Assembly (NCBI RefSeq): GCF_022201045.2
Contig: NC_068557.1
Location: 62,001 to 126,000 of the forward strand
Reading direction: 5' to 3'
Length of the DNA: 64,000 nucleotides
Source: Citrus sinensis
Lineage: Eukaryota; Streptophyta; Magnoliopsida; Sapindales; Rutaceae
The position numbers and the translations under genes are program-made. Below, in pieces: positions 1 through 12,870 of the stretch; position 1 is the stretch's first letter, and each line of letters opens with the position of its first letter. Under the pieces are notes generated by a model. It saw only the letters and a list, made by a program, of their open reading frames with translations, ran no database searches and was not told the origin of the DNA.

Positions 1-3000
1 ATCTCAGTGTTAAGGGGCTGGGTCTTGTTTCCATTGGAAAGGGTTCAAAAGAAGCATCCAGTTCTTCCTCTTCATTATCGTTTACACCTATTTCTGTAGA
101 CGCCTGTTCACAGAGCGAGTCCAGATCCGATATTGAGACAGAAACACCCGAATCTCCTTTTGATCCAACGGTACTATTATCTGATTCAGACGGAGAAAAA
201 GTGCACCCACCATTCCTTAGCATGCTCTCTGAGCAGTACAATTCACCTTTGACCGGCTGCATTATTGACATTGTATATAGTTCATCATCATCTCTATATT
301 GATTCAGTGTACCGCAGCAAATATCAGGTAGGGAAGGAGTGCTAGATGTATTATTATCATCTATCAACAATCTATCCCTAAAATCTTGCATTTGTATCAC
401 TGTTTGCCCTACTGTTGTATGAGATGAAGAAATGAAATCCAATCTTGAGTCCATTTCAAATAAATCCTTCAACATTGGTAGAGGTCTTTCGGTAATTACT
501 TCTGGGATGGACAGTTCATCTCCTTTGACATCAAACTGTTTCTTCATTTTATTAAGGCTGGCAGTATTTTCTGCAGTAAACTCATATGCAGGCACTGGGC
601 CATTACATAATCTCTCTGCTGTGCTTGGTTCTCTTCCCCTATGTTTCTTCCCTGGGATTGGAATAGTTAGTACTCGTTTACTTCTGTGTGTAAAACCAGC
701 GATAGTGGGTTCATTTTTATGTAAAAGCCAGTCATCAACCTTTGAAAATTTTTTTGTGTTGAATTTTCCAGTCTTTCGACTTCCACATTTCTCAAGGTAA
801 CCGGGGGGAGCTCCTTGTCGGATTGAAGTCCTCTGTGATCTGTCCTGCTCAAGAAAAGTTTCAATTTTGACATCACAGTCTAATGTCTCTTGGCTGTATT
901 CTGTTTCATAGTCTGCACTATTTTTCACGTTCAAACCCACCAAACAGCTAGATCTTGAAATACTATGCTCTGAGTTGTATTCTGATTTGTTTTTCACCGG
1001 GAACGTCACAGACTCAGCACGATGAGATGATGGCCTTTTTCTCCGAATGGCTCGGTCTTTTCCTTCTGAATTATGAAGATGAATTCCAGACTTTCTTCTG
1101 CTGCAAAGAGTTGCACTCATAAATCTTGGTAATTGTGACATAGGAGCTACTTTGACATCGTCAACCTTATTCTTCTTACATTTGAGGTTAGATAGTGGCT
1201 CTTCAGATGAATGGGAAACTTCTAGTTGCTCTTGAAAAGAATGTGCAGGCCTTGTCAGAGCTTCTAATTTCTCACTTAAGTTCTCAATTTCTCCTCTAAC
1301 TCTTAGGCGCTCTTCTTCAATCTTTTTCATCTTTTGCTGCAAGTTCTTCATTGAAACTTCTTTCTGGTCTCTTGCTTCCTGAATATTAATTATTTCATCT
1401 TAATTATGAAATGCAGAAGTTCAGTTTGTAATGAAGCAGAAGCAGAGGAACCTTAAGCATTGTTTGAGGAGATTATCTGAGATGGCAGTTCAACAAACCA
1501 GGTAATGCACCTAACAATTGCATTATCTTATTTTCTTTCCCAAAAAAAAAAAAAAAAAAAAGGTATCATTTATGTAGACGAATTACTAGCCACTTTTCTG
1601 TATGATTTGTTCTTTTTTTTTTTTTCTTTTGGTAGCAGAATGCTTGCTGTAGCTAAATAGTTGTTCCTTCTTTTCTAAGTTTGTGTATTTAGAGATATTC
1701 TTAGGCAACTTCTTGATAATCATTCTATGTATAAAAAGTTATAGTCTATATTGCAAGTGCATGATAAGCAGTTTCTTCGGTCACTTTCAGCTTTCTTTTG
1801 ACTTATAGTAAATTTTGATATCGTTCACTGCATATCCATGTGATTCGACCAATTTACAGGGAACAAGGTGCCTTTTTTCTGTATTTCATAAATTGAGATC
1901 TCATTGACATGCTACCAAGCTAATTAAAATATTTAAATTGCTATATGAAGATACAATATTGCATCTACTTACATTTGAATCCTCATGCCCAAGGTGAACG
2001 CTTTTTACCCTCGTTGCAAAATTTAGAGAACATATTGTCTCACACAAATCGTCTTCCTTGGGGCTGACATGGACAAGCATCAGTGTCTTTGAGTCCTCAC
2101 CTGGAAAAGAAAAATGGCCAGATATAACCTACATAATATGAATAATTAATTGGATCATATGTCTTCACTCTTATGAAAAGACATTCACTGGGACTTCCAT
2201 AATCTTTAGAAACCATGAGGAGATGATTTTGTTTTAGTTTGGTTTAAAAGCATTTGATTAGTGGTACCACTTGATCGGTACAAATAGACCTCTGGAACTC
2301 TGTGTTTTGGTTGGTACAACCTAAAGTAGGGGAAGTATATATATATATTTTTTTTCATTTTTGCTATGTTATTTGATGTGTATCTTAGAAATAACAGAAT
2401 ATGGGAAAAAAAAGAATAAAATTACCTAGGGAATCTTTAAGTACTTGCGTCAACTTGCTATTCCTGTCAAAAGAAAGAAATTGTTAGCTAGGTTTCTGTC
2501 TATGACCATGTTGCAATCTAATGAATTTAGAGATTGTCTGCTTCTTCTGGAAGTATTGGAGACTGAAATCTCGAACTTCACTCAATTCAGATTCTTAAGT
2601 TCTAATTCCTTGTTACAAACAAAGGGTTAGCTTAGTTTGAGGAGTCTTTTGTTGTATTATGCAGAAAATTACTAATCAGTATTAGCACTGCAATGAAAAA
2701 ATCTAATGCAGCTCATTCGATTCTTGAATGGAGGATAGGGCTCTTTATACAACTGAATTCCAAAAATGATCTATGCAGCTGAGTTCATGTTGTTGGGATG
2801 GGCTGTGTTGAGTTGAGTTTCCTATTTACCTGTAAGGTACATGGCGCTTTCTCCTTTGAAGGGCGTAAATGACATCTCCAAGAGCAGAAAGTGACAAATT
2901 AATGGCTTTTCCTTCATCAAGCCTTCTCCCCCGTGCTTTTGTCTTCAGCACACGCTCACTTCCTCCTAGGTCGACTAACCAAATTTTGTTTTTTTCCCGT

Positions 3001-5399
3001 CGCCTCTCAGGAGCATCAAAGCAGGTTATTGATATGCGAATCATGCTGTTAGAAGTATTGAAAAGGGAGGCATACTTAGAACGTAATAGATAATGTTGCC
3101 AATATTAAGCAGTTTCTAAAAATTTGCATTTGATATTGCAAATATTAAGCAGTTGCCAAAATTGGCAGTCAGATATTGAAGTGTTTTATGATTCCTAATG
3201 AGTCTCAAGCTTCACTTAGCTCTCTGGTAACCTAATTCCACAAACGATTTGAAAAATTCTTAGAAGTAATTACCAGTGAGATCTGCTAGAAGTCCTGTTT
3301 GAATTTGTAGAGGCAGTTGATCTGAACCGGCAACCTAATCTATACAGCCTCAAAGCTTGGTTGAAGTCATTCACTTGGATGGTCACTAGGTTGTCAATTT
3401 CAATCCCTCCCTTTGGTTCTGTATGAATGGAAAGGCTGCAAATACAGTGGATTATGTTAGTTGGAAAGGTATTCTTGTTGCATATAGGAAAACAAAAGTC
3501 CAACTCATTTCAAGATTTTTCAAAATAGTGGATATTTTTCAGTTGAAATCAGAGAAAAGATGTACTCCTACTGATCTTTCTGGTAAAATGGTGGATGAAC
3601 ATTAGTTGAATTACTGTGAACATCCAGTAGAGGGGAAAATTAGGCTCTTCATGAAGTTGACAAAAAAATGATAGGGTTTGAGCATTGACCTTTACAATGC
3701 TGTGACAAAATTAAGGATCTTGAAGTTGACAAGAACATCTTAATGAAAACAACTAGCATCGTACAAAAAGCAGACTTACCAAGGTGGCAAAGGATCAGTT
3801 GCTTTTGTTGGCTGAGTAACAAGCAGGTCTTTCAAACTTCCCAAGTAAATTTCAAGCATACTGAAACTGATGCGAAATGCATGATTGCTTTCCATTGCTT
3901 GCTTAAATATTGCTTCAATTGCTCGGGGCACTATGCCAGGGGAATCTGGAGTACCTTCCTATAAATTATCAGTGGAGAGAGGTAGACTAAGAAAAGTTAC
4001 ATTGATTCTCTTGATTTTGGTAGAGATATACGTGTTCACTCCAGATAGGATTTGATTCACTTAGTTTATGAATGACTATAAATAGTGTGGCCAGTTAGTT
4101 CTTATTTGCAGTGCAAGTGATTACTCATTTGGATAATTTCTTAATTAAAGATAGATTAGCTAAGCAGCTGATTATTTGGTACGTCACTTAATTACACCTA
4201 GAGCTTTTCATGTTACTTGATGCGGTTCCCATATCGTAAGGTCCTTACCATTGTGAAACTTTTTCCTGTGCCTGTCTGCCCATATGCAAAAATGCATGCA
4301 TTGTAGCCATCCAGGACAGATTTGATGACTGGTTCAACTTCTGAAAAGACTTCATCTGAAAAATTACAACCATAAAACTCATTTCATAACTTATAACCGT
4401 ATAATTCAAGTTGGTGGCTCATAATACGTCTGCTTTTTATTTCAGGGCTATACATGAACGAAATGAAATCACAGAGAGAAGTTGTACTAATTCAAGCACC
4501 TTGTGATGAACCTGGATGGAAGACCTTGTCAAAACTGTAATTTTTACTCTTATTATCAGCAAGTTTCAAAAGAACATTGCTTGAATCTTTAGCTATAACA
4601 GGTCTTAGGCGTCCAAAATTCTCCCCCATACTGATGGGTCTTATACGGCAAAAGACACGGATATTTCCTGCAATGGCCGATACAATTAGCATATGACTAG
4701 ATTTATTTACAATGACTTTTCAGGTTGGATGCAGCAAATTAGTAAATGATATCAAACACCATCCTGCATATGACCCTCAACCTTGACAGTCAAACAGACT
4801 TTTGCTGAGTTCAAAGGCGGATTCAGCATGATCTTGATTGTTGGACAGAGGGATAAAGGTTTCTTTGTAACATAATGTGATGTAATTTCGTATTTTTTTT
4901 TTTTCCTCGGCATTGACGATCGATTTTTTCCAAGTTTAAGATAACTAACCTTTCGAATCTAAAAACTCATTTAGGATCTGCCTTCTCTGTATGTTCAGTT
5001 GATTTATGCATGCAGATAAAGTAGCAAGTTCATCTGTTAAAAGTGATACAAACAAAGGGTTTATATCAGAATGAGGTAGTGATTTATGAAAACAATGAAA
5101 ACAACATGCACGTCCTAATGCGAAGCGCCAACCTTTTATTCCTGAAATGGTCGGTCCTGAATCAATTTCTTTGATTTCAGAACACTGTGTCTCTAATTTT
5201 TTTCCTTTTATATCAGTGGATGGTAGGTTTTTTACAATATCACAAACCGATTTGACCCAGGAAGACGTTAAATGTGCCTTTAATCCCAGCAGGGAATGAA
5301 TCGTTTCACCAAGCTTATGAACAGATTGCTTCGAGTCCATATTCTTCATCTCCAACCAGTGATCTCGTACCCAAAATTTTTGCTCTCTAATCCATGTCA
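1..5399 (-). CDS. Kinesin-14 family microtubule motor, KIN-14T-like (3' end off the left edge)
   Basis: A microtubule motor ATPase. Exons read on the minus strand: 5399-4950, 4667-4500, 4355-4249, 3958-3780, 3435-3274, 3045-2830, 2463-2426, 2100-1973 and 1378 to beyond 1, all with GT-AG introns and continuous frame. About 150 residues precede the motor, which opens [12 protein letters not shown], the kinesin-14 neck-motor signature. The P-loop is GQTGTGKS, switch I is NRTSSRSH and switch II is [21 protein letters not shown] follows, as in the family. The last visible exon encodes about 459 residues of hydrophilic tail, starting with a charged coiled-coil-like stretch, and remains open to the window edge. 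The start codon is not resolved: exon 5399 needs an upstream base or exon, a short ATG-containing exon near 5790-5905 is possible, and an internal Met near 5349 is an alternative. Identity as KIN-14T rests on family motifs and on NUP214 lying nearby. Confidence 0.9.
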
Positions 5400-7318
5400 C
5401 TAAACTGCATCATACTTTTCACAATAAGTAGGCTGAAAAATATGGGTAGAATGGTTAGCTGCTGAACTGTATACTTGCATACACGCTTCAGCAGTGACCT
5501 TCAGCAGCTGAAATATAAGCTAAGTTTCTTGGCCCAAAAAACAAAAACAAGGAAAAAAAAAAGATCAAACATACAGCTTCAATCTGATAAATCAGACTCT
5601 TTTTTTCTCCTTTTAGTAAAACCAAGAATAGACTGTGGACAAAAATATAACAACGAGAATCTATGCAACAAACATATGATTACAAATGCAGCGCCCCTTT
5701 TGCTGCAAATCTAAAAATGAAAAGTTTCGGAGAAAAGAATCAATACCATTAATCTTGTTCTTGTTCAAAGGCTTACTGCATCATTGCTTCAAAGCTCCTG
5801 CGTATTAATTAATCCTGGAGCAAGATAAGACCAGACGATATGTTAAAAGCTTTGAATCGGTACAGCCTTCGGCGGCGAAGAATTCTTGTTTCAATAATGG
5901 TATAATCATGATTCAACCTAAAAAATAGAAGAAGAATCAATGACAGAGAAATGGTATCCGAAATTTCACAATTGTTTTAATGCTGAAGAAAGAATTTATG
6001 TTTTTGCTGTTGCAGAACACATAGAAAAGAAATATATTAATCATCAAAAACACTTAGTTAAATGAAAAAACAACAACTCCATGTGAATGCATCAAGTAAA
6101 ACAGCATTACTTCCATATGTTATAGAGATAATTTGTTGTTGGAATCTAGCTTCTTGACAAAATACCAACATTAATTTCTTTTGCATGATGAGTGAGACTT
6201 GGCCCCATGCACTAGCAGTATCCAGTATTAATGTACACTCATCATTTTTTTTTCATGGACATGGTTAGAGTAAAAGGCTCAACTTAATTAATTCCTCACT
6301 GTCAATTGTTTCTTCTCTTTGTAAATTCATTTCATCAGTTTTCAGCTCACCAAACACGACCTGTTCACAAGCTCCAAATCTAGATGGTCCAATAATTAAT
6401 CTTAGATTTCGTGCGATATTATTTTATGTGTGTAAACTAAGCAAACATAGACCTATCAAATGGACCTAAGAAAACTCTATTCCAACTTTCGACAATGACT
6501 CAAACAACAAGGTATTTAAAATATCGATTATTCAATTTAATTTCAGTTTTTCTTACCATGTGAGTAGAGCTCCATTAATTTGTTTTGATGTAGTACCATG
6601 AATATTTGGAAAACAACATTCAATTTATTTTCCTGTGAACCATGTTACCCAACCTCTGACAACATTCATTTGATGGCTCGATAATACTTTTAGAATCCCC
6701 AAAAAAAATAATGGTCAAGCACAAGAATCAATGATAAATTATTGATTCTCGATTTACTTAGCTTGCTCTATTTCCCAAGCATGTGAAATTTATAAAAGTT
6801 GTAACGTATCAATAGCTCTAATGGGGAACGTGGTTGATAAAACATATAAAGGACGATAGAAATTTTTTTCTTTTTTTTTAGAAAAAAAAGGACGATAAAT
6901 ATTAGTTGTTATAACTTATAAATGAGCAAAAAAATTTTATCATGCCTAATATTTGTTTTTTTCATATGTGGGTGGGTATATTTATGGTTGTGATAGCATA
7001 GTTTTGGTAGGCAGGACTCAAGACGAAAGCCATTTGTTTGGTAGCTCTTAATGGAAAGCTTTACTTTCCTTTTTAAAAAAAAAATACCCTGAAAAATAAT
7101 AAAAACATAAATTATAATTTTTCTTATGAGTCCTACTTTCATACCAATGTCTCGATTTTTTATACTAGAGACATAGATTAATTCTTAGCAAGTGACTAAA
7201 TTATATTACAAATTTTAATTCGCTGTACAAAATGGATGGGGAAAAAAATACGTTAAGTGCGCACCTTTTTTGTTCCCCTTTTAGATATGTTTTCTGTTTA
7301 TATTTTTAAAATAATCAG
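5400..7318. other. Kinesin upstream region, no gene seen
   Basis: AT-rich sequence holding the promoter and any 5' leader of the kinesin gene. A short open stretch on the minus strand around 5905-5800 begins with ATG and could be a first exon, but it does not join cleanly to the next exon. Nothing else coding is recognisable. Confidence 0.4.
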
Positions 7319-7502
7319 ATGTCTGCATTTATACAATTTTTATCGTATTACAATGTAACAAATTTAATTTTATTCATGTGTGATAGAAATTCTTCTTTTC
7401 CTCCCGTTCAATGTCTCCATTTGTACAATTTCCATCGACTTGTAATATAATAAATTTAATCTTCTTCAAGCGTGATAGAAATTCTTCTTTTCTACATGTT
7501 TA
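7319..7502. repeat. Diverged tandem duplication, about 92 bp x 2
   Basis: Two copies start with ATGTCTGCATTT (7319) and ATGTCTCCATTT (7411). Both contain TTTAAT near the middle and GATAGAAATTCTTCTTTTC near the end. The copies differ by scattered substitutions. The second copy abuts the likely 3' end of the LINE at 7505-8490. Confidence 0.7.
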
Positions 7503-7504
7503 AA

Positions 7505-8490
7505 ATGTGCACATAATTTGAGCCTAAATTTAATCTTGTCTGTTACTACTGTAAATGTCTGAAATAAGCCAAAATATCTCAGTCCTGCTACATTTTTTTA
7601 TCATTAACTAGCTCAACAACCTCTAAACAATCTAATTCAATGCTCACATATGAGAGTTCAGCAGTTTTGGCTACATGTAAACCCCACTCCGCTGCCTCAG
7701 CTTTTGCAAAAAGAACATCACAATGAAAATTTATGCTCTTGACGGCGGCTGCTACAACTTTCTTAGATGTACCTTTAGTAACAACAACAAAGCCTGCCAT
7801 TTGCTGATTTTTTTAGATAGTAGCATCCACATTGATCTTGTACTAGCCTTGAGGTGGAGGTTCCCAGTGTTGCTAATTTCCAGATTCTGTTTGCTCCAAT
7901 TGCTGCTATTCAGGCTTTTTGACTCTTTGATAGGCTAGTTTCTATAACTACACTGGGCTTAGCTATTGATATGGCAGGATCTGAGTTCTCCTTTAAAAAC
8001 ATATTTTTCTTCTGGCATTCCACACCATCCACCACACAAAAGTTACCAGTTCAATCTCCTTGGTAGTTAGCTTTTTTATCAAGCATTGCGCATGCTCAGC
8101 ATATCTTGCCATGGGTGTGTCTCAATATTTCCTAGTAAATTTGCAGTCCACAAGAGCATGGGAGATAGTTTTCAAATCCTTCGTACAAATATGACAAACA
8201 GGCTCCTGCACAATTTTTCTTTCCACAGGTTTTCAACAGTTGGCAGTAAATTTGTTGCTGCTCTCCATAAGAAAAATTTAACCTTTGTAAGAATATTCAT
8301 TTTTCAGATTGTTTGTTAGCCTAGAGGGTTAGAAGTTGAACAACCAGGACTATCAGGGAACTTGAGCTTGAAAGCCGGCTGGTACCCACTTTTAACAAAA
8401 TAAATCCCTACTTGTTAAAGTGCCAGAGCACCTCATCCTCTTTGGATTCTTTTTTCTCTCTAAAAAAGGGAACTTTGGAATGGATACAAA
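7505..8490 (-). mobile_element. LINE (plant L1) ORF2 3' part: zf-RVT and RNase H remnant
   Basis: Read on the minus strand, this gives the end of a plant L1 ORF2 with stops and frameshifts. It begins near VPFFREKKESKEDEVLWHFN, the typical region before the reverse-transcriptase zinc-binding domain. It continues through a cysteine-rich CHICTK-type segment (about 8290-8090) to PPPQG..KINVDA and an RNase H-like stretch (7800-7588, MAGFVVVTKGTSKKV...AEAAEWGL...ELDCLEVVELVND). EIFWLISDI is readable further on, after a frame change. No clear poly(A) tail is visible. It is the missing 3' half of the plus-strand LINE piece at 10086-12870 (see findings). Confidence 0.85.
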
Positions 8491-10085
8491 AAGGGATTTA
8501 TAGTCCACTTTATCGATCACAAGTTGAGTGTATTGAGTTCTATTACATTTTTTTCTGTTTTATTCTCTAGCTTATTAAAATATAATGGGATCTATGATCA
8601 AAGGTCTCAATTAGTTGGGACTAATTCAATCTCAAGAGAAAGGTCAGATCAGTGACAGGTGGGTGTTGGTATGCAATTTAATTTCAAGTTAAGGAAAGTC
8701 TAAAGGCTTGAGGATAGATATTGAAGAGTTAATATGCAATTGTAAGGCTATAACTCTAAAACAGGAAGAAGCAGATAAGATTAGTTTTATTGGAAATATG
8801 AAGAAAAAAGGGACAAAACTTGCAGCCTATTGCCTTAGTGTCATAATTTTGCTTACTAGAAAAGTGAACACAAAGGGTTAAGAACAACAACGTAACAAGT
8901 ATGGAAGTCAGTAGGAGAAATCAAAGTTGAAAATTTGGGAGACAGCCTTTTTGTTTTCAAGTTTCCTTCTGAAAACAGAAAAGAAGGGCCTTAGCATTTC
9001 GATAAAGCACTTGTGGTGCTCAGAGAAGCACGGCTCTGAAGGGTATCAAGAAGCAGCCTTTTCAGTACACATCTTTGTCTAGTTATCTAATGCCCCCACT
9101 AATATGTATGAAGAAATATGGGATTCAAGAAATGGACGAGAAAATTGGAAAGGTAGAGGAAGTAAAAACGAACGAGTCAAGAGAGTGTATTGGATCCTTT
9201 GCTCGAGTTTGAATCTCAATAGATATCACACAACCTCTCAAGAAGGTATTGACGCTGGAATTAAAAGGTTGGACAAAAAGTTTTGATACTGGTCTTATAT
9301 GAGAAGTTGCCTGAGTTTTGTTTTTATTATAAAATAAATGGCCACTAATATCGAATATGCCTAAGTTATAAAGGGCGACCAAAAGAACAGTTAGCCTTTG
9401 GAGCTTAGATGAAAGCATTAACAAAAGTTGAGAGAGCTGGACAGAACATGAATCGAGATCGATGCAATAGAGAAGCAAGTCGGCCAAACTATGATCATCA
9501 AAATCAACTCTAACACAAGCAAGGTCTGATCAACCCGAGTATGGAAAGCAAATCCGGATCAAATCAAAACAACTTGGGAAAAGTCAAAATACCAATGACT
9601 CCCTAGGTAGCAAAAAGACTACCAATGTAGCTAGCAAGGAATTGGCATCTAGATAGATTAGCAAATTAAAGGATCGGGAAAAATAAAGAGGCGGAAATTG
9701 ATTCAGCAATTGAAAAATAGTATTTGGGCTTAACTGGGCTTAGTAATGTGATGGAAGAAGAAATAGGCCAGCAAGTATAAAGTATTGGAAATGAAGCAAT
9801 TAGGCTGGAAAAAATCGCAAAAGCTGGTAAAAAGTAGAAATTTTAGGCAAAGCGATGGACAAAAAAGAGTGTGGCAGAAGGTGAGCCAATTTCTTTGAAA
9901 AGGCCAATTGAAAAAGCAATAAGAAAGCAAGTTAGGAAGCCCAAATGTTATCAAATTCAAATTTCATCCCCATCTGCAAAGCTTAAGCTGGTGTGGTAAG
10001 AAGCAACACAAAAGGTTACAGAGGTTCAAATGGCTGTTTTGGATAAGGTATCCGTGGAGGCTAGTGACTACCCTGCCAAACAACT
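8491..10085 (+). mobile_element. Probable LINE ORF1/leader remnant, heavily decayed
   Basis: Lysine- and glutamate-rich, purine-rich sequence directly upstream of the recognisable ORF2 start at 10086. It sits where ORF1 and the ORF1-ORF2 spacer of a plant L1 should be. I could not identify the DUF4283 domain or zinc knuckle here, so the assignment rests on position and composition only. Confidence 0.35.
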
Positions 10086-12870
10086 ATGAAAATAAGCTAC
10101 GACGTCCAGGGTTTGGGAAATCTCTGGATGCGCCTAACCATTAAGAAAATTCTCAACCTGTATAGACCACAACTAATTTTCCTCTGTGGGTATTGAGAAT
10201 TGTTTAACTGTGGATTGTAAAGGAAGAAGTGGATGATTAGCTATATTGTGAAGTTCAAAAACTCCTATCCAAATAACATCACATAGTGACCACCATATAG
10301 ATGCTGAGATTCAGAATGCAAATAGGAGAAAATAGAGATACTGGTATATATGGTCACATTGAAGCTAGTCAAAAGAAGCATACTCAGACCTTATTCAGAA
10401 GGCTGGCAGGTTTGTCTTCAAGGCTTGACTTTTTTAGGGAGATTTTAATTAGATTTTAAATTTAAATGAGAAATCTAGGGGCTTAGATAGAGATGTTAGG
10501 ATGATAAGCTATCAAAAACTATAAGCTCGTGGATGTAAGATGTAAAGGGCACCTTTTTACTTGGTCTAATAGACGGTTTGGACCTCAGTATATTGAGGAT
10601 AGACTAGATAGATTTATGAGCAACGAAGATTGAAGATCAGAATTCTATGATTAGCGGCTACAAATCTAATACATCAGGAATCAAAATCATTATCCTATTA
10701 TGATGGTAGTTCAAGATAGGAGAGAAGCCTTAACTGTAAAAGGGGAACCTTCACTAGAATCCATTATGAGGATATATAGAGTTCGCATGAGGGATGCAAA
10801 AAACACTACAGAGAAGGAGTGGTTCAAATAGAGATATTAAAGCAAAGATAACCTTGTTCAGATTTTCAGGAAGATTATTAAAAGCTCTATGGCATCACTG
10901 CAGATATGGAGTAAGAAAACTTTTGGCTGTAGAGAGGAAAAGGTAAAGGAATTAATAAGGAATCTAGAAAGAGCCGAGCAATACAATGTTCAGTATGAAG
11001 GTGCAGTTGAAATAAAAAAAGAGCCAAGCAATCCTCTCTAGTGGTCAAATAGTGACTCGCACTCTTTCCTATTTCCGGATTCAAAGCAGCGAGCACCGAA
11101 GGAAAGTAGAACTGAACACCAACTGAAAAAAGAAAATAAGCAAAAAAGAGGATGCAAACCGCTTTTTTGCATTTTGCAATAAGTAAGTTGCTCACCATCT
11201 TCAGTAAGTCAGTTAACAGACTTGAGCAAGTCTTCCTTGGATGAGGGTGCCATTGAAATAAGAAGCATTGAGAGGCAAATTAAAAAATATGTTGATTGAT
11301 GAGGAGATGTGCTAGAAACGAAAGTTGAGGCTAATTAGTTAAAAGAGGGAGACAAAAATATGAAGTTCTTTTACTCTGAAGCTACCACTAGAAAGAGAAG
11401 GAACAAAATTGAGTGTGTTGAATACAATTTTAGGCAATGGACAGAAGATAATTAAGAAGTGGAATGGAGATTTTGTGAGTACTTTCAAGAACTCTTTACC
11501 ACTTTCAACCTTAGACAATAATAGATTTTTGCAGTCCTTCAAGGAATGCCTTCAAAGGTAACTCTAGATTTGAATAGTCAATTAGATCAGCCATTTATAA
11601 TTGAAGAAATCACAACAGTCCTTTTCCAGATGTGCCCAACAAAAGCTCCTGGACCAGATAGATGGCTTACCAATTGTATTTTTTCAAAAGCATTGGGATG
11701 TGGTTCGAAATGGTGTTCTGAAGACCTGCTTGTATGTTCTTAATAAGTAAGATACCGTAGCTTCTCTAAATCATATGTATATATTGCCTGCTAATCCTAG
11801 AAAGACTACTGAATTCTGACCTATGAGTCTCTATAATGTTATCTATAAAATCATTGCTAAAGTCATAGTTAACAAGTTAAAATAATAATAATAAATCCAT
11901 CAAATTAATTATTTCCCCAATTCAAACTGCGTTTATACCAAATCAGCTAATAACACTGACAACGTCATTATTGCATTTTTACTGAAAAATGCAAACATTT
12001 GAAGTCACTCTTTGATTGCTATGCTTCTGCATCAGGCTAGGTGTTTAATTATGAAAAATCATCAATGTGTTTTAGTGGTCAAATTCGAAGGGGACAAATT
12101 ATGGCAATAAAGAACATCTTTCAACTTAATGTGGTGTCTCAGTACAACAAAAATGCTTACGGCTGCCCTCTATGATAGGAAAAGAAAAGGACAAGTTTCT
12201 TTAATGATACTAAGTTCAAAGTTTTTGAGTAAGATATCCAACCGATAGCACATGTTATTCTCTAGTGGTGGTAAAGAAATACTAATAAAAGCTATAGCTC
12301 AGGTTGTCATGCAATGAGTGCCTTTAAAATTCCTATGGGCATGGGGCTGTGTTACGATATCCAGAAAAGAATGGCTAGATTGTGGTGGGGCTCTAAGGAA
12401 GACAGAAAGGATTGCACTGGACAAAATGGGAGAAGATGAGTTATGCTAAGTATAGAGGAGTCGTGGGGTTCAGAGACATTTCCAGTTTTAATCAAGCTTT
12501 GATTGCAAAAACAAGGAAGGATGGACGCTAATTTAGTATTCTGATTCTTAGGTGGTGAAAACGCTAAAAGTTATATACTTCAAATATTCCCATTTTCTTG
12601 AGGCTAAGACAGGATCCAGCCCATCTTTTCGCTTGGAGAAGCATATTACGGGGTTAAGAACGGAGACAAAATTGAAGTTCACTCTAGTCATTGGTTTAGC
12701 TAGGCCAATTGTCAAATCGAATTTTCCCGATGATACTTGAGTTTCTGAACTAATTGATTCCAATCATAGGTGGGATCCATGAAGCTTTTATTCAGCAGAA
12801 CTTTGCTGCAGAAGATTCTGAAGCCGTCAAGAAGTATCTTTGTAATGAAATCAAGAAACCAAACCCTCCT
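10086..12870 (+). mobile_element. LINE (plant L1) ORF2 5' part: endonuclease and reverse transcriptase remnant
   Basis: The start ATG at 10086 reads MKISYDVQGLGNLW, a degraded form of the plant L1 endonuclease N-terminus (usually WNVQGLGNP). KGHLFTWSNRRFGPQYIEDRLDRF near 10540-10620 is the endonuclease C-terminal part. LKEGDKNMKFFYSEATTRKRRN (11340-11400) and PTKAPGPDR (11640-11662) lie at the start of the reverse transcriptase. Next come a QTAFIPNQLI-like stretch near 11930, LIKAIAQ near 12290, HWTKWEKMSYAKYRGVVGFRD near 12415 and LKVIYFKYSHFLEAKTGSSPS near 12565. Stops and frameshifts are frequent and no catalytic YADD box is visible, so it is inactive. It stops abruptly near 12850, just before the domain that begins the minus-strand piece at 8490. 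Confidence 0.85.

Noticed and set aside
5790-5905. ATG-started short frame (MIIPLLKQEFF...) as the first exon of the kinesin gene
   Set aside because: No donor in a phase that joins well to the exon at 5399. It may be leader sequence, so it was not included in the CDS.
9125-9487. 120-codon minus-strand open frame in the LINE region
   Set aside because: No family resemblance. It is antisense to the probable ORF1 remnant.
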